IMG/VR virus record: IMGVR_UViG_3300032893_000300
Coordinates: 1-21,230 of that record
Direction: 5' to 3' (one strand)
Source of the DNA: a virus
Length of the DNA: 21,230 bases
Each line of letters opens with the position of its first letter. Position 1 is the stretch's first letter. Position numbers and translations under genes: made by a program. Under the pieces are notes generated by a model, which saw only the letters and a program-made list of their open reading frames with translations, ran no database searches and was not told the DNA's origin. Of this stretch, positions 1 through 7,183 are shown piece after piece.

Positions 1-567
1 TCCTATTTGATTAGGTCCACCATAAAGTTGAATATATCCTTCTTGAACTGCATTGGAGGTAGAGTCAGTTCCACCGGCTTGTAGTATTAGATTTCCACCG
101 GCTGCTGCGCTTCCTGCCTTGGCGTATTGTGCTTGTATGGTAAATGGTACTCCGGATCCTGATGTTGAGGTTGCCTGATTGATTCCTACCGAAGTTGCAG
201 ATTGCGAAAACTGAAGTAAATTAGGAGCAGAATTAAAGCCGATATAAACGCTGTTGCCGCCATAAACCAAACCACCGGACGCACCAGAGATAATAGAGTA
301 TCCACCAGCATTTAAAACGACAGATGTGGATGCATAGATAGAGGTGGTGACCGTATTAGTTAGATCGCCAATGTTGATGTTGTTAGATGAGTCTGTAGCA
401 ATAACCGGTAAATCAGCTGTATTTGCTGCATTTCTGGCGCCAATGATGATGTTGTTATTGCCAGTATTGATTAGAGCGTTAGATGACCAAGGAGATAAAC
501 CTAAATTCAATTGGCTTACATCAGCGATATTGTTCAGTTGTGTTAGATCGATAAATTGATTTGCCAT
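1..567 (-). CDS. Beta-rich virion surface/fibre-like protein, 3' end outside the window
   Basis: An open frame starts at an ATG at 567 and runs without a stop through the left edge, giving 189 visible codons (MANQFIDLTQLNN...). The start is supported by a strong TAAGGAG ribosome site at 573-579, which also contains the stop codon of the preceding gene. The product is rich in Asn, Ser, Thr, Gly and short hydrophobic strands (NNNIIIGA, NNINIGD, GGNLILQAGG, GYIQLYGG). This periodic pattern is typical of beta-helical or beta-prism phage fibre and spike proteins. No enzyme motif, signal peptide or membrane segment is visible. It lies last in the late block, after the ejection-type genes, where podoviruses often keep receptor-binding genes. 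The role is inferred from composition and position only. The missing C-terminus would show whether a chaperone or receptor domain follows. Confidence 0.75.
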   Translation of the reverse strand, partial: MANQFIDLTQLNNIADVSQLNLGLSPWSSNALINTGNNNIIIGARNAANTADLPVIATDSSNNINIGDLTNTVTTSIYASTSVVLNAGGYSIISGASGGLVYGGNSVYIGFNSAPNLLQFSQSATSVGINQATSTSGSGVPFTIQAQYAKAGSAAAGGNLILQAGGTDSTSNAVQEGYIQLYGGPNQIG

Positions 568-576
568 GGTATCTCC

Positions 577-966
577 TTATTGCTTGGTTGAGATCCAGGC
601 GTCTAATTGACAAGTTCCAGAGGCAGCGGTGTAGACTAATCGCAGCCATCTTGCTGTCTGAAAGTACTGTTGATAGGTTATGGTTCCGGCTGCTGATACT
701 GCTATAGAGCTACCAGGCACCGTATTCCATCCGACTCCACCATTTCTATTTAAACCTGGCTGCATATATCTGGCTGCAGGATCGTCGCTTTCGTCGGTCA
801 CCTGTACAGATAAGGTTCCGTTAGGTGTGCCGTTTGAGAAGACTGCTGTGATTGAATAACCTTTTTCCGAGGTCATTTTAATAGGTATACTTTGAAAGCT
901 GTATCCGTCTGCTGCGTTTAATTGATAACCGTCTGCTAATTTAAGATTAAGAAAACTTGATGACAT
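577..966 (-). CDS. Small beta-type structural protein (129 aa), function unknown
   Basis: A 129-aa product (MSSSFLNLKLADGYQ...) starts at 966 behind an AAGGA ribosome site (GAAGGAACGATATG) and ends 9 nt before the next gene. It is predicted by eye to be all-beta: alternating strands (IPIKM, YSITAVF, GTLSVQVTD), a central W-x-x-V-P-G-S-S turn, and a C-terminal R-W-L-R-L-V-Y-T...S-G-T strand pair. This arrangement resembles small structural proteins seen in many uncultured tailed phages, where the RWLRLVY-type strand is recurrent. I recognise the pattern but cannot name a family. There is no signal peptide and no catalytic motif. Its placement next to the partial fibre-like gene suggests a virion surface, fibre-base or decoration role, which is inference. 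Confidence 0.75.
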   Translation of the reverse strand: MSSSFLNLKLADGYQLNAADGYSFQSIPIKMTSEKGYSITAVFSNGTPNGTLSVQVTDESDDPAARYMQPGLNRNGGVGWNTVPGSSIAVSAAGTITYQQYFQTARWLRLVYTAASGTCQLDAWISTKQ

Positions 967-1034
967 ATCGTTCCTTCGCTGATTTATCTCGTTGTTGAGA
1001 GTTTGTTCAGGCTTATTATTATGCTATTCCTTAC
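967..1034. other. 68-nt intergenic gap, no strong signal beyond a ribosome site
   Basis: This is the second longest gap in the window. On the coding strand it holds the AAGGA ribosome site of the 129-aa gene and an A-rich stretch. A short CTC...GAG pairing is too weak to call a terminator. I see no convincing promoter. Confidence 0.5.
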
Positions 1035-3278
1035 CTATTTATTTTCGAGTCGTTGTGTGTTTGTTTCGTCTTTTGGTAGTTTATTAAGTTTGGCGTGCTG
1101 ATTTCTTGGCGCCTTAATTGGTTGTTGCTGTTGAGGTTGAGCCTTTTGGTAGGTAGATTGCAGCTGTGGTAAACTCTGTAAGCTCTGATCTAAAGGCAGA
1201 CCGGTAAATCTTGATAAGGTTAGTTTGGTTGATAGCGGTAAGTTAACAGATTTTTCGTGATAAGAGTTTTGAATGATTGCGTTCACCATATCCTGATAAA
1301 GAAGAGGATACACAGCTTTTAATGCTTCGATATGGCTTTTGTTGAGTTGAGAGTTATGTATTAAGGTGATAACAGAATAAGGATCCTGAACGATATGAAG
1401 CTTATCCATCCAAGACTTTTGTTCTATTGGCGGAGGTATGTATTCGTTTTTTGAGAAAGGTTGTGGAGTTAACGGAGATTTTGGTATGGTTTGCTTAAGA
1501 TATTGTAATGCGTTAACGGACTTGGCAGAGAAGTTGTTAGCTAATTGATCGTCGTGATGAAAGACTCCTGCTAACTGTCCGATATGCGAGAAGGTTTGTG
1601 GATCATCTGCCTTCTCGTTAACAATATCTACTGCTCTTAAAAACTGTGCCTGTTGATTCTTGGAGTTAGAGCCGGTGATAGCAACTAACGGATGTTTGAC
1701 TGCATTAATTCTCACGGCAGCATTGATTATCGGTTTGCCTTTGATTAATGATTCGCCTAATGTTTGTATATTTTCTGCGGCTGTATCAACTGCTTTCTTG
1801 GTCAATGATAAGCCGATTGTTTTAACTCCATCTTCGGTTAGGTTTTCTGCTATTTTGGATCCTATTTTTGTGGACAGCCATTTTGATAGCGGTTCAGCAA
1901 CTCTATCGGCTATTCCTTCAGAGAGCTTATCGGCAACATAAGCTCCGCCAAAACCTCCAAATTTTAAGCCTGCTACTCTGGCTGCTCCTTTTACGGCAGA
2001 GCGAACATTATCCTTGTCGGTGATAAATGATTGTACCTCTTCGCCAAATGTTTTCTTACTCATTTGTGCGATATATTCTTCAAAGGCTTTATTGGCTACC
2101 TCATCATTTTTTAAGGTTGACATGGTTTTGTTAACTGCCTCATCAACATTAGATTTAAGAACCGATAAGGCTGCTTTTTTAAATTCTGCCTGTGAGCTAT
2201 TAGTAGTCTCTAAATCTGCTATGGCATTTCTTGCTTTAATTGACGACTCAAAATCATCTATGGTGTTAAGGTGTTCTTGTACTTTAGCAACGAAGTCTTT
2301 GGTTGCTGGATCATTATCTGCCACAACTTTAAACTCCGGTGTGTTTGCCTTATCAAGATCGGCTATGATTTTGGATTTATCAAGAGGATCATCCATTCCG
2401 AACAATGATGTTTGTTTGTTGTGTGCTTCTAATCTATCATCTATGGTATTAAGAAAATTATCAAAAGCCTCCTGTTTTGCTGCTGCCGCTGCTGCCTTGG
2501 ATGCCTCTGATTTTGATATTGATTCGGTTAATGCATCGTTGACAGATCTGGATGTATCGTTAAGAGCTGCGGATATTCTTGATCCTCCTACCTCTGCTGC
2601 TCCGGTCAAACCTCCTAATACAACACCAAGACCTCCGCCGGCTAATAAGGTTTCTGCTGCCTTATCTTTTTCTCCGTAATAGGCATAGGTTGCAGCTGCA
2701 GGCGTGGAATAAATCGCTCCTTCGGTTCCAAGCTGGATTGCCTTTCCTGCGATTGTTCTGGCTGCACCTTGTTCAAAACCTTCTAATGCTGCTCGTTCGG
2801 CTAATTGTCCTCCTTTAGTTGCCAAACCTCCAAAGGCTAATGTGGACGCTAAACCGGCTGCTGATCCTGTCCAATGTGCAATAGGATGTTTCTCATCGGC
2901 TAATTCATCTGCCTCTAATTGTGCAGGAGTTGATATGTGCTGTCTGATAATATCGGTGACGCCAAACGATGCATTCTCAACTAAATGACGCATAAATTGA
3001 GCTTCAGCGCTATCTCGTCGTGCGAACGCCTTGGCTAATTCAGGATTCTCCATTAGCTTCTTTTGTAATTCTTCTTCCTCTATTTGTTCCGGTGTTCTTG
3101 TATCCTGAACTGGAACCGTAGGAGGTGGAGCGTTATAACGAGCGATAGCAGCCTTTGCAATATCGTCCGCCTCATCAACTGTATTCTTATCATCAGTTGG
3201 TTTTGCGCCGTATCTGACTAAATCACGATGAGCAAGTTCGTGTACCTGCTTTAATATATCGTCATTGTTATCGGTCAT
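1035..3278 (-). CDS. Large internal virion / DNA-ejection-type protein (747 aa)
   Basis: This 747-aa protein overlaps the upstream gene by ATGA (3275-3278). Residues 1-100 are charged and helical. Residues about 137-156, 177-198 and 208-232 are Gly/Ala-rich hydrophobic segments with glycine-zipper spacing (LLAGGGLGVVLGGLTGAAEVGG), and another lies at about 433-450 (LKFGGFGGAYVA). Between and after these are long Lys/Glu/Ala helices, including A-rich coiled-coil-like stretches at about 250-275 and 360-400. The tail is Gln/Lys-rich (QPQQQQ). This mix of large helical regions and membrane-insertable glycine zippers is characteristic of phage internal (ejection) proteins that leave the capsid ahead of DNA and help form a channel across the cell envelope. 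No lysozyme or transglycosylase motif was seen. The name is therefore based on architecture and position, not on a recognised domain. Confidence 0.7.
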   Translation of the reverse strand: MTDNNDDILKQVHELAHRDLVRYGAKPTDDKNTVDEADDIAKAAIARYNAPPPTVPVQDTRTPEQIEEEELQKKLMENPELAKAFARRDSAEAQFMRHLVENASFGVTDIIRQHISTPAQLEADELADEKHPIAHWTGSAAGLASTLAFGGLATKGGQLAERAALEGFEQGAARTIAGKAIQLGTEGAIYSTPAAATYAYYGEKDKAAETLLAGGGLGVVLGGLTGAAEVGGSRISAALNDTSRSVNDALTESISKSEASKAAAAAAKQEAFDNFLNTIDDRLEAHNKQTSLFGMDDPLDKSKIIADLDKANTPEFKVVADNDPATKDFVAKVQEHLNTIDDFESSIKARNAIADLETTNSSQAEFKKAALSVLKSNVDEAVNKTMSTLKNDEVANKAFEEYIAQMSKKTFGEEVQSFITDKDNVRSAVKGAARVAGLKFGGFGGAYVADKLSEGIADRVAEPLSKWLSTKIGSKIAENLTEDGVKTIGLSLTKKAVDTAAENIQTLGESLIKGKPIINAAVRINAVKHPLVAITGSNSKNQQAQFLRAVDIVNEKADDPQTFSHIGQLAGVFHHDDQLANNFSAKSVNALQYLKQTIPKSPLTPQPFSKNEYIPPPIEQKSWMDKLHIVQDPYSVITLIHNSQLNKSHIEALKAVYPLLYQDMVNAIIQNSYHEKSVNLPLSTKLTLSRFTGLPLDQSLQSLPQLQSTYQKAQPQQQQPIKAPRNQHAKLNKLPKDETNTQRLENK

Positions 3279-5119
3279 TGTTCACCGTTATCATTATCGT
3301 CAACGCTTTCTGGTTTATAGGTTTCCATAAAGTATTTGAAGCCAGCTTGTCTCTGTCTTATCTCCTCATCGCTCATCCAAGGATAGATCTTATATGCCTT
3401 GGTAATAGTCTGGTTTTTTTCTGGATCTCGATAAACTTTCGCTAACGCATCAACTCCTCCGTTATATGCGTCGTATTGCTGGCGTAGTAATTGTGGATCC
3501 TTAACTCCAAATAATCTTGACGCTGCATCAAGACCAAGACCAGATCGCACAACTCTTGCTGCAGGACTCATGTCTGAACTTCCGGATGCTAATGTTCTGC
3601 CAACGCGTCCTCCTGCAAATACTCCAGTTCCATCTCCGGAAAATACACCTCCGTTCTGTGGATGTCCGGACGCATCAAGCATTGGAGCAACATCTACTTT
3701 TGGTTTCTTACCTCTTGCTCTATTATCATCTTCTTCCATTTGGTTTTTGTGTTGCAACATAAGCTTATCGATTTCAAATCTGCGTGCACTTTCTTGCTCT
3801 GCTTTTGCTCTTGCTGCCGCTGCCGCTTCTGTTTCATCTTTCTTTCTGACATTATACATCATCTGTTGAGATTCGATGCGGAGTTTATTTTCTTGTCGTT
3901 CAATTTCGTTAATCATCATTTGACCTCGTTCCTTCACAACCTTTGAATCTGTGAGGTTCATTAATGACTGAATCTTATCTTTTACAAGACCATAGGAAAC
4001 GCTGCTTAAATCGGCTTTTTCCTTATGCATAAAGGCGTTTCTTGCAAACTCTCGGTCATTTAAGCTGATAGTTTGCTCAACTTGTTTCCATTGCTTTTCG
4101 ATATTGCTTTTTTGTGCATCGATATTATTGACGATAGCCTGATTGATTAATTGCATTGCTGTGTTAGGTGTGGCTTGTCCGTGGATTGCCGATACACCAG
4201 ATCCAAATGCGCCAAGTCCGATAGAGATAGCAGCTCCAATACTTCCTGCAATTCCGGCATTCTTCCAAAACTGATTAGGATCAATGTCTTTGATTTCAGC
4301 AATTCTATCTCTGATTGCTTGATCACGCTCTGCATTCTTTTGTTGGATCGCATTCCAGTCGTTTTCTTGTTTGAGTAAATCATCCTCTCGTTTCTTAATT
4401 GCATCGTCCTGTAATTTTGACGCTGCTGCATATCCATCGGCTTGTAGTTGTGCGATTGTTCCTGTGTGCGTTTTATCATCCTCAAAACTTGCATCGTTTC
4501 TTTTTTGGTATTCTCCTAACTGTTTGATGAATTGCGATGATGCTGACGGTCCTCCTGGTCCTGCATTCCTGTTATCCTTCTTTATTGCTTCTCCGGCAGG
4601 TTCTTCAGCCTTTCCATTTGGTTGCGTTTGTGGATCGGTTAATGTTGGAGCCTTATAGTTTAATTCTTTATCTAAATCAGTTCCAGGATGATAGGCTCCG
4701 AGTCCGCGAGTTAAGAATGTTGTTCCTGCATAGAGAGGATCTTGAGCGAAGTCTTTTTTGAAGTTGTCGGCTGATCTACCAAGGTTATCAACTGCACCAT
4801 TGACATATCTACCAACGGCTTGACCTGCTGGACTTTGTGCAAATGCTTGTCCTGCATTTCTACCTGCCGCCACAAGAGCAGGATTACCGGTAATAGGATC
4901 GCCAGGTCCTCCGTTTAATGCCTTATGAAGTCCGCCTGATAATGCTTGTCCTGCATCATTAGCAGCGCCAGCAACAGATCCAGATAAGATAGGATTGCCG
5001 TTTCCTGCAGCAGCTTGACCGGCAGATTGAGCGGCAAGGTCAGCATCGATCATTTTCTTGGTTTCTTCTGGACCAAGTTTATAAACCATACTTGCGATTT
5101 CTTGTTGTGTGTAAGGCAT
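3275..5119 (-). CDS. Coiled-coil internal virion / ejection-type protein (614 aa)
   Basis: A 614-aa protein (MPYTQQEIASMVYK...) whose ATG shares one base with the stop of the previous gene (TAATG at 5119). Its stop overlaps the next start by ATGA. Residues 30-110 are Gly/Ala/Asn-rich with zipper-like spacing. Residues about 196-280 are strongly helical and charged, a likely coiled coil. Residues 286-313 form a hydrophobic segment (FWKNAGIAGSIGAAISIGLG), followed by N-T-A-M-Q-L-I-N-Q-A-I-V-N-N-I-D-A-Q-K and a second coiled coil to about 470. The pattern 'DPNxFW, Gly/Ala hydrophobic hairpin, then xxINxAIxxxIxAQK' recurs in ejection proteins of uncultured podoviruses as I know them. The C-terminal 110 residues look globular (Y-P-W-M-S-D-E-E-I-R). 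The proposed role is genome delivery in complex with the neighbouring proteins; no enzymatic motif is visible. Confidence 0.72.
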   Translation of the reverse strand: MPYTQQEIASMVYKLGPEETKKMIDADLAAQSAGQAAAGNGNPILSGSVAGAANDAGQALSGGLHKALNGGPGDPITGNPALVAAGRNAGQAFAQSPAGQAVGRYVNGAVDNLGRSADNFKKDFAQDPLYAGTTFLTRGLGAYHPGTDLDKELNYKAPTLTDPQTQPNGKAEEPAGEAIKKDNRNAGPGGPSASSQFIKQLGEYQKRNDASFEDDKTHTGTIAQLQADGYAAASKLQDDAIKKREDDLLKQENDWNAIQQKNAERDQAIRDRIAEIKDIDPNQFWKNAGIAGSIGAAISIGLGAFGSGVSAIHGQATPNTAMQLINQAIVNNIDAQKSNIEKQWKQVEQTISLNDREFARNAFMHKEKADLSSVSYGLVKDKIQSLMNLTDSKVVKERGQMMINEIERQENKLRIESQQMMYNVRKKDETEAAAAARAKAEQESARRFEIDKLMLQHKNQMEEDDNRARGKKPKVDVAPMLDASGHPQNGGVFSGDGTGVFAGGRVGRTLASGSSDMSPAARVVRSGLGLDAASRLFGVKDPQLLRQQYDAYNGGVDALAKVYRDPEKNQTITKAYKIYPWMSDEEIRQRQAGFKYFMETYKPESVDDNDNGEQ

Positions 5120-6108
5120 TATTTTTTGTATCCTTTTATAAATTGTTGTTCTATATGATCTAATCTCTTATTAATCATAGCAACGGCAGCTAATGTGATA
5201 CCGCCTAATCTACCATAGTTAACCATCTTTCCTTCTGGTGTATCTACAACGGCAGATTTACCTACATCTGTTTTTTCTAATTCTTGTGCCATAGGTGAGA
5301 CAAATCTACCTTCTCCGTGTTTAGGATTTTTGTACTCGTAAGAATGTGCACCAAGAGACTTAATAAAGTCTGATACGGTTTTGTCTGCCGGCTCGATATC
5401 CTTTTTTTTATCCTCATCTGATAATAGGTTGTTGGTTGCGATAGGTGGATTATATACTAAAGGCTTGTGATATCCGAGAGTTTGAGAGGCTAAAAAATGT
5501 GTATCTATTGGATTGTAGACTGGAGGATTGTATGTTGGAGGTTTTTGATATCCGAGAGTTTTAGCGGCTGTTGTTGTATCTGTAGAGCCACCTGAATCAT
5601 CATTGGCTGGTTTTTGATATCCGAGAGTTTTAGCGGCTGTTGTTTTATCTGTAGAGTCGCTTGAATCATCATTGGCAGGTTTTTGATAGTCAGAGCTTTT
5701 AGCGGCTGTTGTTGTATCTGTAGAGTCGCTTGAATCTGAATCATGTTTTACATTGTCGGTTGCAAACTTGTCAGCAAATGTTCCGTCTCCTGTCTTATAG
5801 TTTTGTGTGCCTGGCGTGTCATAAGGTCCAGAGTAGGTTGTAGGATTTTGAAATGTTTGTCCGATGTTAGTTAAGGTTCCTTTGTTGCCTAACGGATTGA
5901 GGTTTGAGGTATTGACTAACGGATTAGCTTGTACCGGTTGTTGAGGTTGCTGAACATTCATAAAAGCATTGTTCGATCCTGCCTGTGGTTGCTGTCTTAA
6001 TGATTGAAGGAAACTCTGTATTTGTGCAGGATTTCCGCTTAATGATTGCTGTTCATTAGGCAACGGTGCAGGTTGTGATTGTGCTAAATTTCCTAAAGAG
6101 TTGATCAT
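5119..6108 (-). CDS. Repeat-rich protein with C-terminal S74-like (intramolecular chaperone) domain (329 aa)
   Basis: This 329-aa protein starts at 6108 in an ATGA overlap with the upstream stop. Residues 1-120 are Gln/Pro/Asn-rich and probably disordered. Residues 125-190 hold three near-identical 23-residue units (D-S-x-x-S-T-D-x-T-T-A-A-K-x-x-x-Y-Q-K-P). A degenerate fourth T-L-G-Y-H-K-P occurs at about 210-216. Residues 230-329 resemble the intramolecular chaperone/peptidase S74 domain: S-D-E-D-K-K-K-D-I at the start, H-S-Y-E-Y, then F-V-S-P-M-A-Q-E-L-E (equivalent to the family's G-F-I-A-Q-E-V) and V-N-Y-G-R-L...A-A-V-A-M-I-N-K-R-L-D. In characterised family members the domain trimerises a fibre and then cuts itself off at the opening Ser using a nearby Lys. 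Ser230 and Lys235 fit that spacing. It is unusual that the body is low-complexity rather than a beta-helical tailspike. Confidence 0.8.
   Translation of the reverse strand: MINSLGNLAQSQPAPLPNEQQSLSGNPAQIQSFLQSLRQQPQAGSNNAFMNVQQPQQPVQANPLVNTSNLNPLGNKGTLTNIGQTFQNPTTYSGPYDTPGTQNYKTGDGTFADKFATDNVKHDSDSSDSTDTTTAAKSSDYQKPANDDSSDSTDKTTAAKTLGYQKPANDDSGGSTDTTTAAKTLGYQKPPTYNPPVYNPIDTHFLASQTLGYHKPLVYNPPIATNNLLSDEDKKKDIEPADKTVSDFIKSLGAHSYEYKNPKHGEGRFVSPMAQELEKTDVGKSAVVDTPEGKMVNYGRLGGITLAAVAMINKRLDHIEQQFIKGYKK
5122..5421 (-). other. S74 / intramolecular chaperone-like domain, full-length copy
   Basis: The last 100 residues of the 329-aa protein. S-D at the start, Lys five residues after the Ser, the P-M-A-Q-E-L-E core, and a terminal coiled-coil-like helix (ITLAAVAMINKRLDHIEQQ) match the family layout. 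The usual Leu before the Lys is replaced by Lys (DEDKKKD). Confidence 0.75.
5540..5746 (-). repeat. Three tandem 69-bp coding repeats
   Basis: Units begin at about 5540, 5609 and 5678 (each starts ggtttttgata on the plus strand), so the period is exactly 69 bp or 23 codons and the reading frame is kept. The first two are nearly identical. The third differs mainly at TLG versus SSD. A related half unit lies at about 5462-5494. In-frame expansion or contraction is expected for such an array. Confidence 0.9.
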
Positions 6109-6698
6109 AAGGTCCTGTAGATATGTTTGAGAAAACTGCGTATGTCTCTATCTGCTGCGGTGATATTCTTTTTTAGATTTCTATCCGATACAAGATAAGG
6201 ATTTTCTTTTGTAGAAGGTGTTGACGGACTGTTAGATACGGTATTGATTGACGGTGCAGATTGTGAGCTTTGAGTTTGAGGTGGCGCTGAATAGATTTGA
6301 TGAAAGGTTGAGTTAGTTCCATCTCCTGAACTGTCTATTTTAGTAGGCGTTCTATTACCGGTATCAGATGCAAGTCCTGATATCTGCTTATTTGGAGCTG
6401 CCGGAGTAATAGGACTTCGCATATAATTAGCTAACTTGTCATAGTTGCCATTTAAGGTATTATCAACATCCGAGTAATCCTGAAAGAATTTGGTATCTCC
6501 TTTTTGTGTAGGTGCATTATCGCCGTGAGAAACAACATTCTTGATATCTCGATACTGTGCAGCAACATATGGAGCAGAGGCAATAGCTCCTCCAATGATC
6601 GATCCTACCGGTCCTGCTCCTGCTCCTGCCATCATTCCTCCGCCAGCAGCTAATGCTCCGCCTAACATATGCTCAAACCAGTCAGCTGATGAACTCAT
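6105..6698 (-). CDS. Glycine-zipper protein with truncated S74-type C-terminal tag (197 aa)
   Basis: A 197-aa protein whose ATG at 6698 overlaps the upstream stop (ATGA), with AGGA inside the preceding gene's last codons as ribosome site. Residues 11-50 form a strongly hydrophobic Gly/Ala/Met segment (MLGGALAAGGGMMAGAGAGP then VGSIIGGAIASAP), a good membrane-insertion or glycine-zipper candidate. Residues 55-165 are polar, Ser/Thr/Pro/Gln-rich and probably disordered. Residues 171-197 are S-D-R-N-L-K-K-N-I...R-S-F-L-K-H-I-Y, the opening of an S74-type domain, cut off after the first helix. The context (between two other proteins ending in the same tag and next to ejection-type proteins) points to an internal virion protein. 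The function of the tag is unknown. Confidence 0.75.
   Translation of the reverse strand: MSSSADWFEHMLGGALAAGGGMMAGAGAGPVGSIIGGAIASAPYVAAQYRDIKNVVSHGDNAPTQKGDTKFFQDYSDVDNTLNGNYDKLANYMRSPITPAAPNKQISGLASDTGNRTPTKIDSSGDGTNSTFHQIYSAPPQTQSSQSAPSINTVSNSPSTPSTKENPYLVSDRNLKKNITAADRDIRSFLKHIYRTL
6108..6188 (-). other. Truncated S74-type C-terminal tag, copy 3
   Basis: Residues 171-197 of the 197-aa protein: SDRNLKKNI, TAADRD, IRSFLKHIYRTL. The first codons are almost identical in DNA to copy 2 (TCGGAnAGAAATCTAAAAAA). The last codons (CATATCTACAGGACC) also supply the AGGA ribosome site of the next gene. Confidence 0.85.
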
Positions 6699-7174
6699 TT
6701 TGTCCTGCTGTAGATATGGTTAAGGAAGTTTCGTAATTTATCTTCTGCCGGCTTGATTTTCTTTTTTAGATTTCTGTCCGAATAGCTAATCATTTGAGGC
6801 TCGCGGTATTCGACTGGTTGATAGCCGATACCTGTTTGCTGCAGATTGGTTGTTGGTGTTGCTTGTTTTTGGACATTGATTTGTGGATAGTTGTAGATTG
6901 AGGAGAATGCATCGCTCTGCATTTGAGCCATAGCCGCGGACATTAAACCTTGACCGGCTGTTGCTACGGCTTGACCTGCTCCTTTGATTGCTTCCTTCTT
7001 GGACTTCTGTTCTTCAGTTTCTTTTGGCTTATCTGGTTTAGCATTTGGATCAGATGCATTTGGATTAGCATTTGGATCCGGTTGAGCCGTGTTGTTATAC
7101 GGTATGACATTTGCCGGAGGTTGTTGTGGCTGATTCTGTTTATTAGGATCGTTTGGATCATCGTATGCTAACAT
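6695..7174 (-). CDS. Disordered protein with hydrophobic segment and truncated S74-type tag (159 aa)
   Basis: The start at 7174 follows a TAGGA ribosome site formed partly by the stop codon of the upstream gene. Residues 1-60 are Asn/Pro/Asp/Gln-rich (DPNDPNKQNQPQQPP), ending in a Lys/Glu cluster. Residues 62-86 are a Gly/Ala/Met hydrophobic helix (GAGQAVATAGQGLMSAAMAQ), borderline for membrane insertion. After a polar linker, residues 132-159 read S-D-R-N-L-K-K-K-I-K-P-A...R-N-F-L-N-H-I-Y-S-R-T-K, an S74-type opening with nothing behind it. The layout 'variable body, hydrophobic segment, SDxxLK tail' is shared with the two flanking genes. A small ejection protein is the most likely role. I do not recognise the body from any named family. 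Confidence 0.75.
   Translation of the reverse strand: MLAYDDPNDPNKQNQPQQPPANVIPYNNTAQPDPNANPNASDPNAKPDKPKETEEQKSKKEAIKGAGQAVATAGQGLMSAAMAQMQSDAFSSIYNYPQINVQKQATPTTNLQQTGIGYQPVEYREPQMISYSDRNLKKKIKPAEDKLRNFLNHIYSRTK
6698..6781 (-). other. Truncated S74-type C-terminal tag, copy 2
   Basis: Residues 132-159 of the 159-aa protein: SDRNLKKKI, KPAEDK, LRNFLNHIYSRTK. It is the copy closest in protein sequence to copy 1 (IKPAE shared) and closest in DNA to copy 3, and so links them. Confidence 0.85.
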
Positions 7175-7183
7175 TGTGGTATC

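Noticed and set aside
344-559. 71-codon plus-strand frame at the left edge
   Set aside because: Antisense to the partial beta-rich gene, which has a strong ribosome site and stays open to the window edge.
2014-2679. 221-codon open frame on the plus strand
   Set aside because: It is antisense to the 747-aa gene; its Ser/Ala/Leu-rich composition is what antisense of Ala/Lys/Asp helices gives, and no ribosome site is present.
1035-3278. Tape-measure protein (long-tailed phage)
   Set aside because: There is no tail-tube, chaperone-frameshift or baseplate gene anywhere; the zipper and coiled-coil pattern and the podovirus-like order fit an ejection protein better.
4147-4494. 115-codon open frame on the minus strand within the 614-aa gene
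   Set aside because: It lies in an alternative frame of a well-supported coding region, has no ribosome site, and its composition is an out-of-frame reading of the coiled-coil gene.
5540-5746. CRISPR-like array
   Set aside because: The repeats are contiguous 69-bp coding units with no unique spacers.
6105-6781. A-AAA-AAG slippery heptamers in the LKK codons of tag copies 2 and 3 (and in the KKK of the full copy), suggesting programmed -1 frameshifting into a longer S74 domain
   Set aside because: Reading the -1 frame after the heptamer meets a stop within 6-8 codons in both short genes, so no extension is made; the heptamer follows simply from the conserved Leu-Lys-Lys codons.
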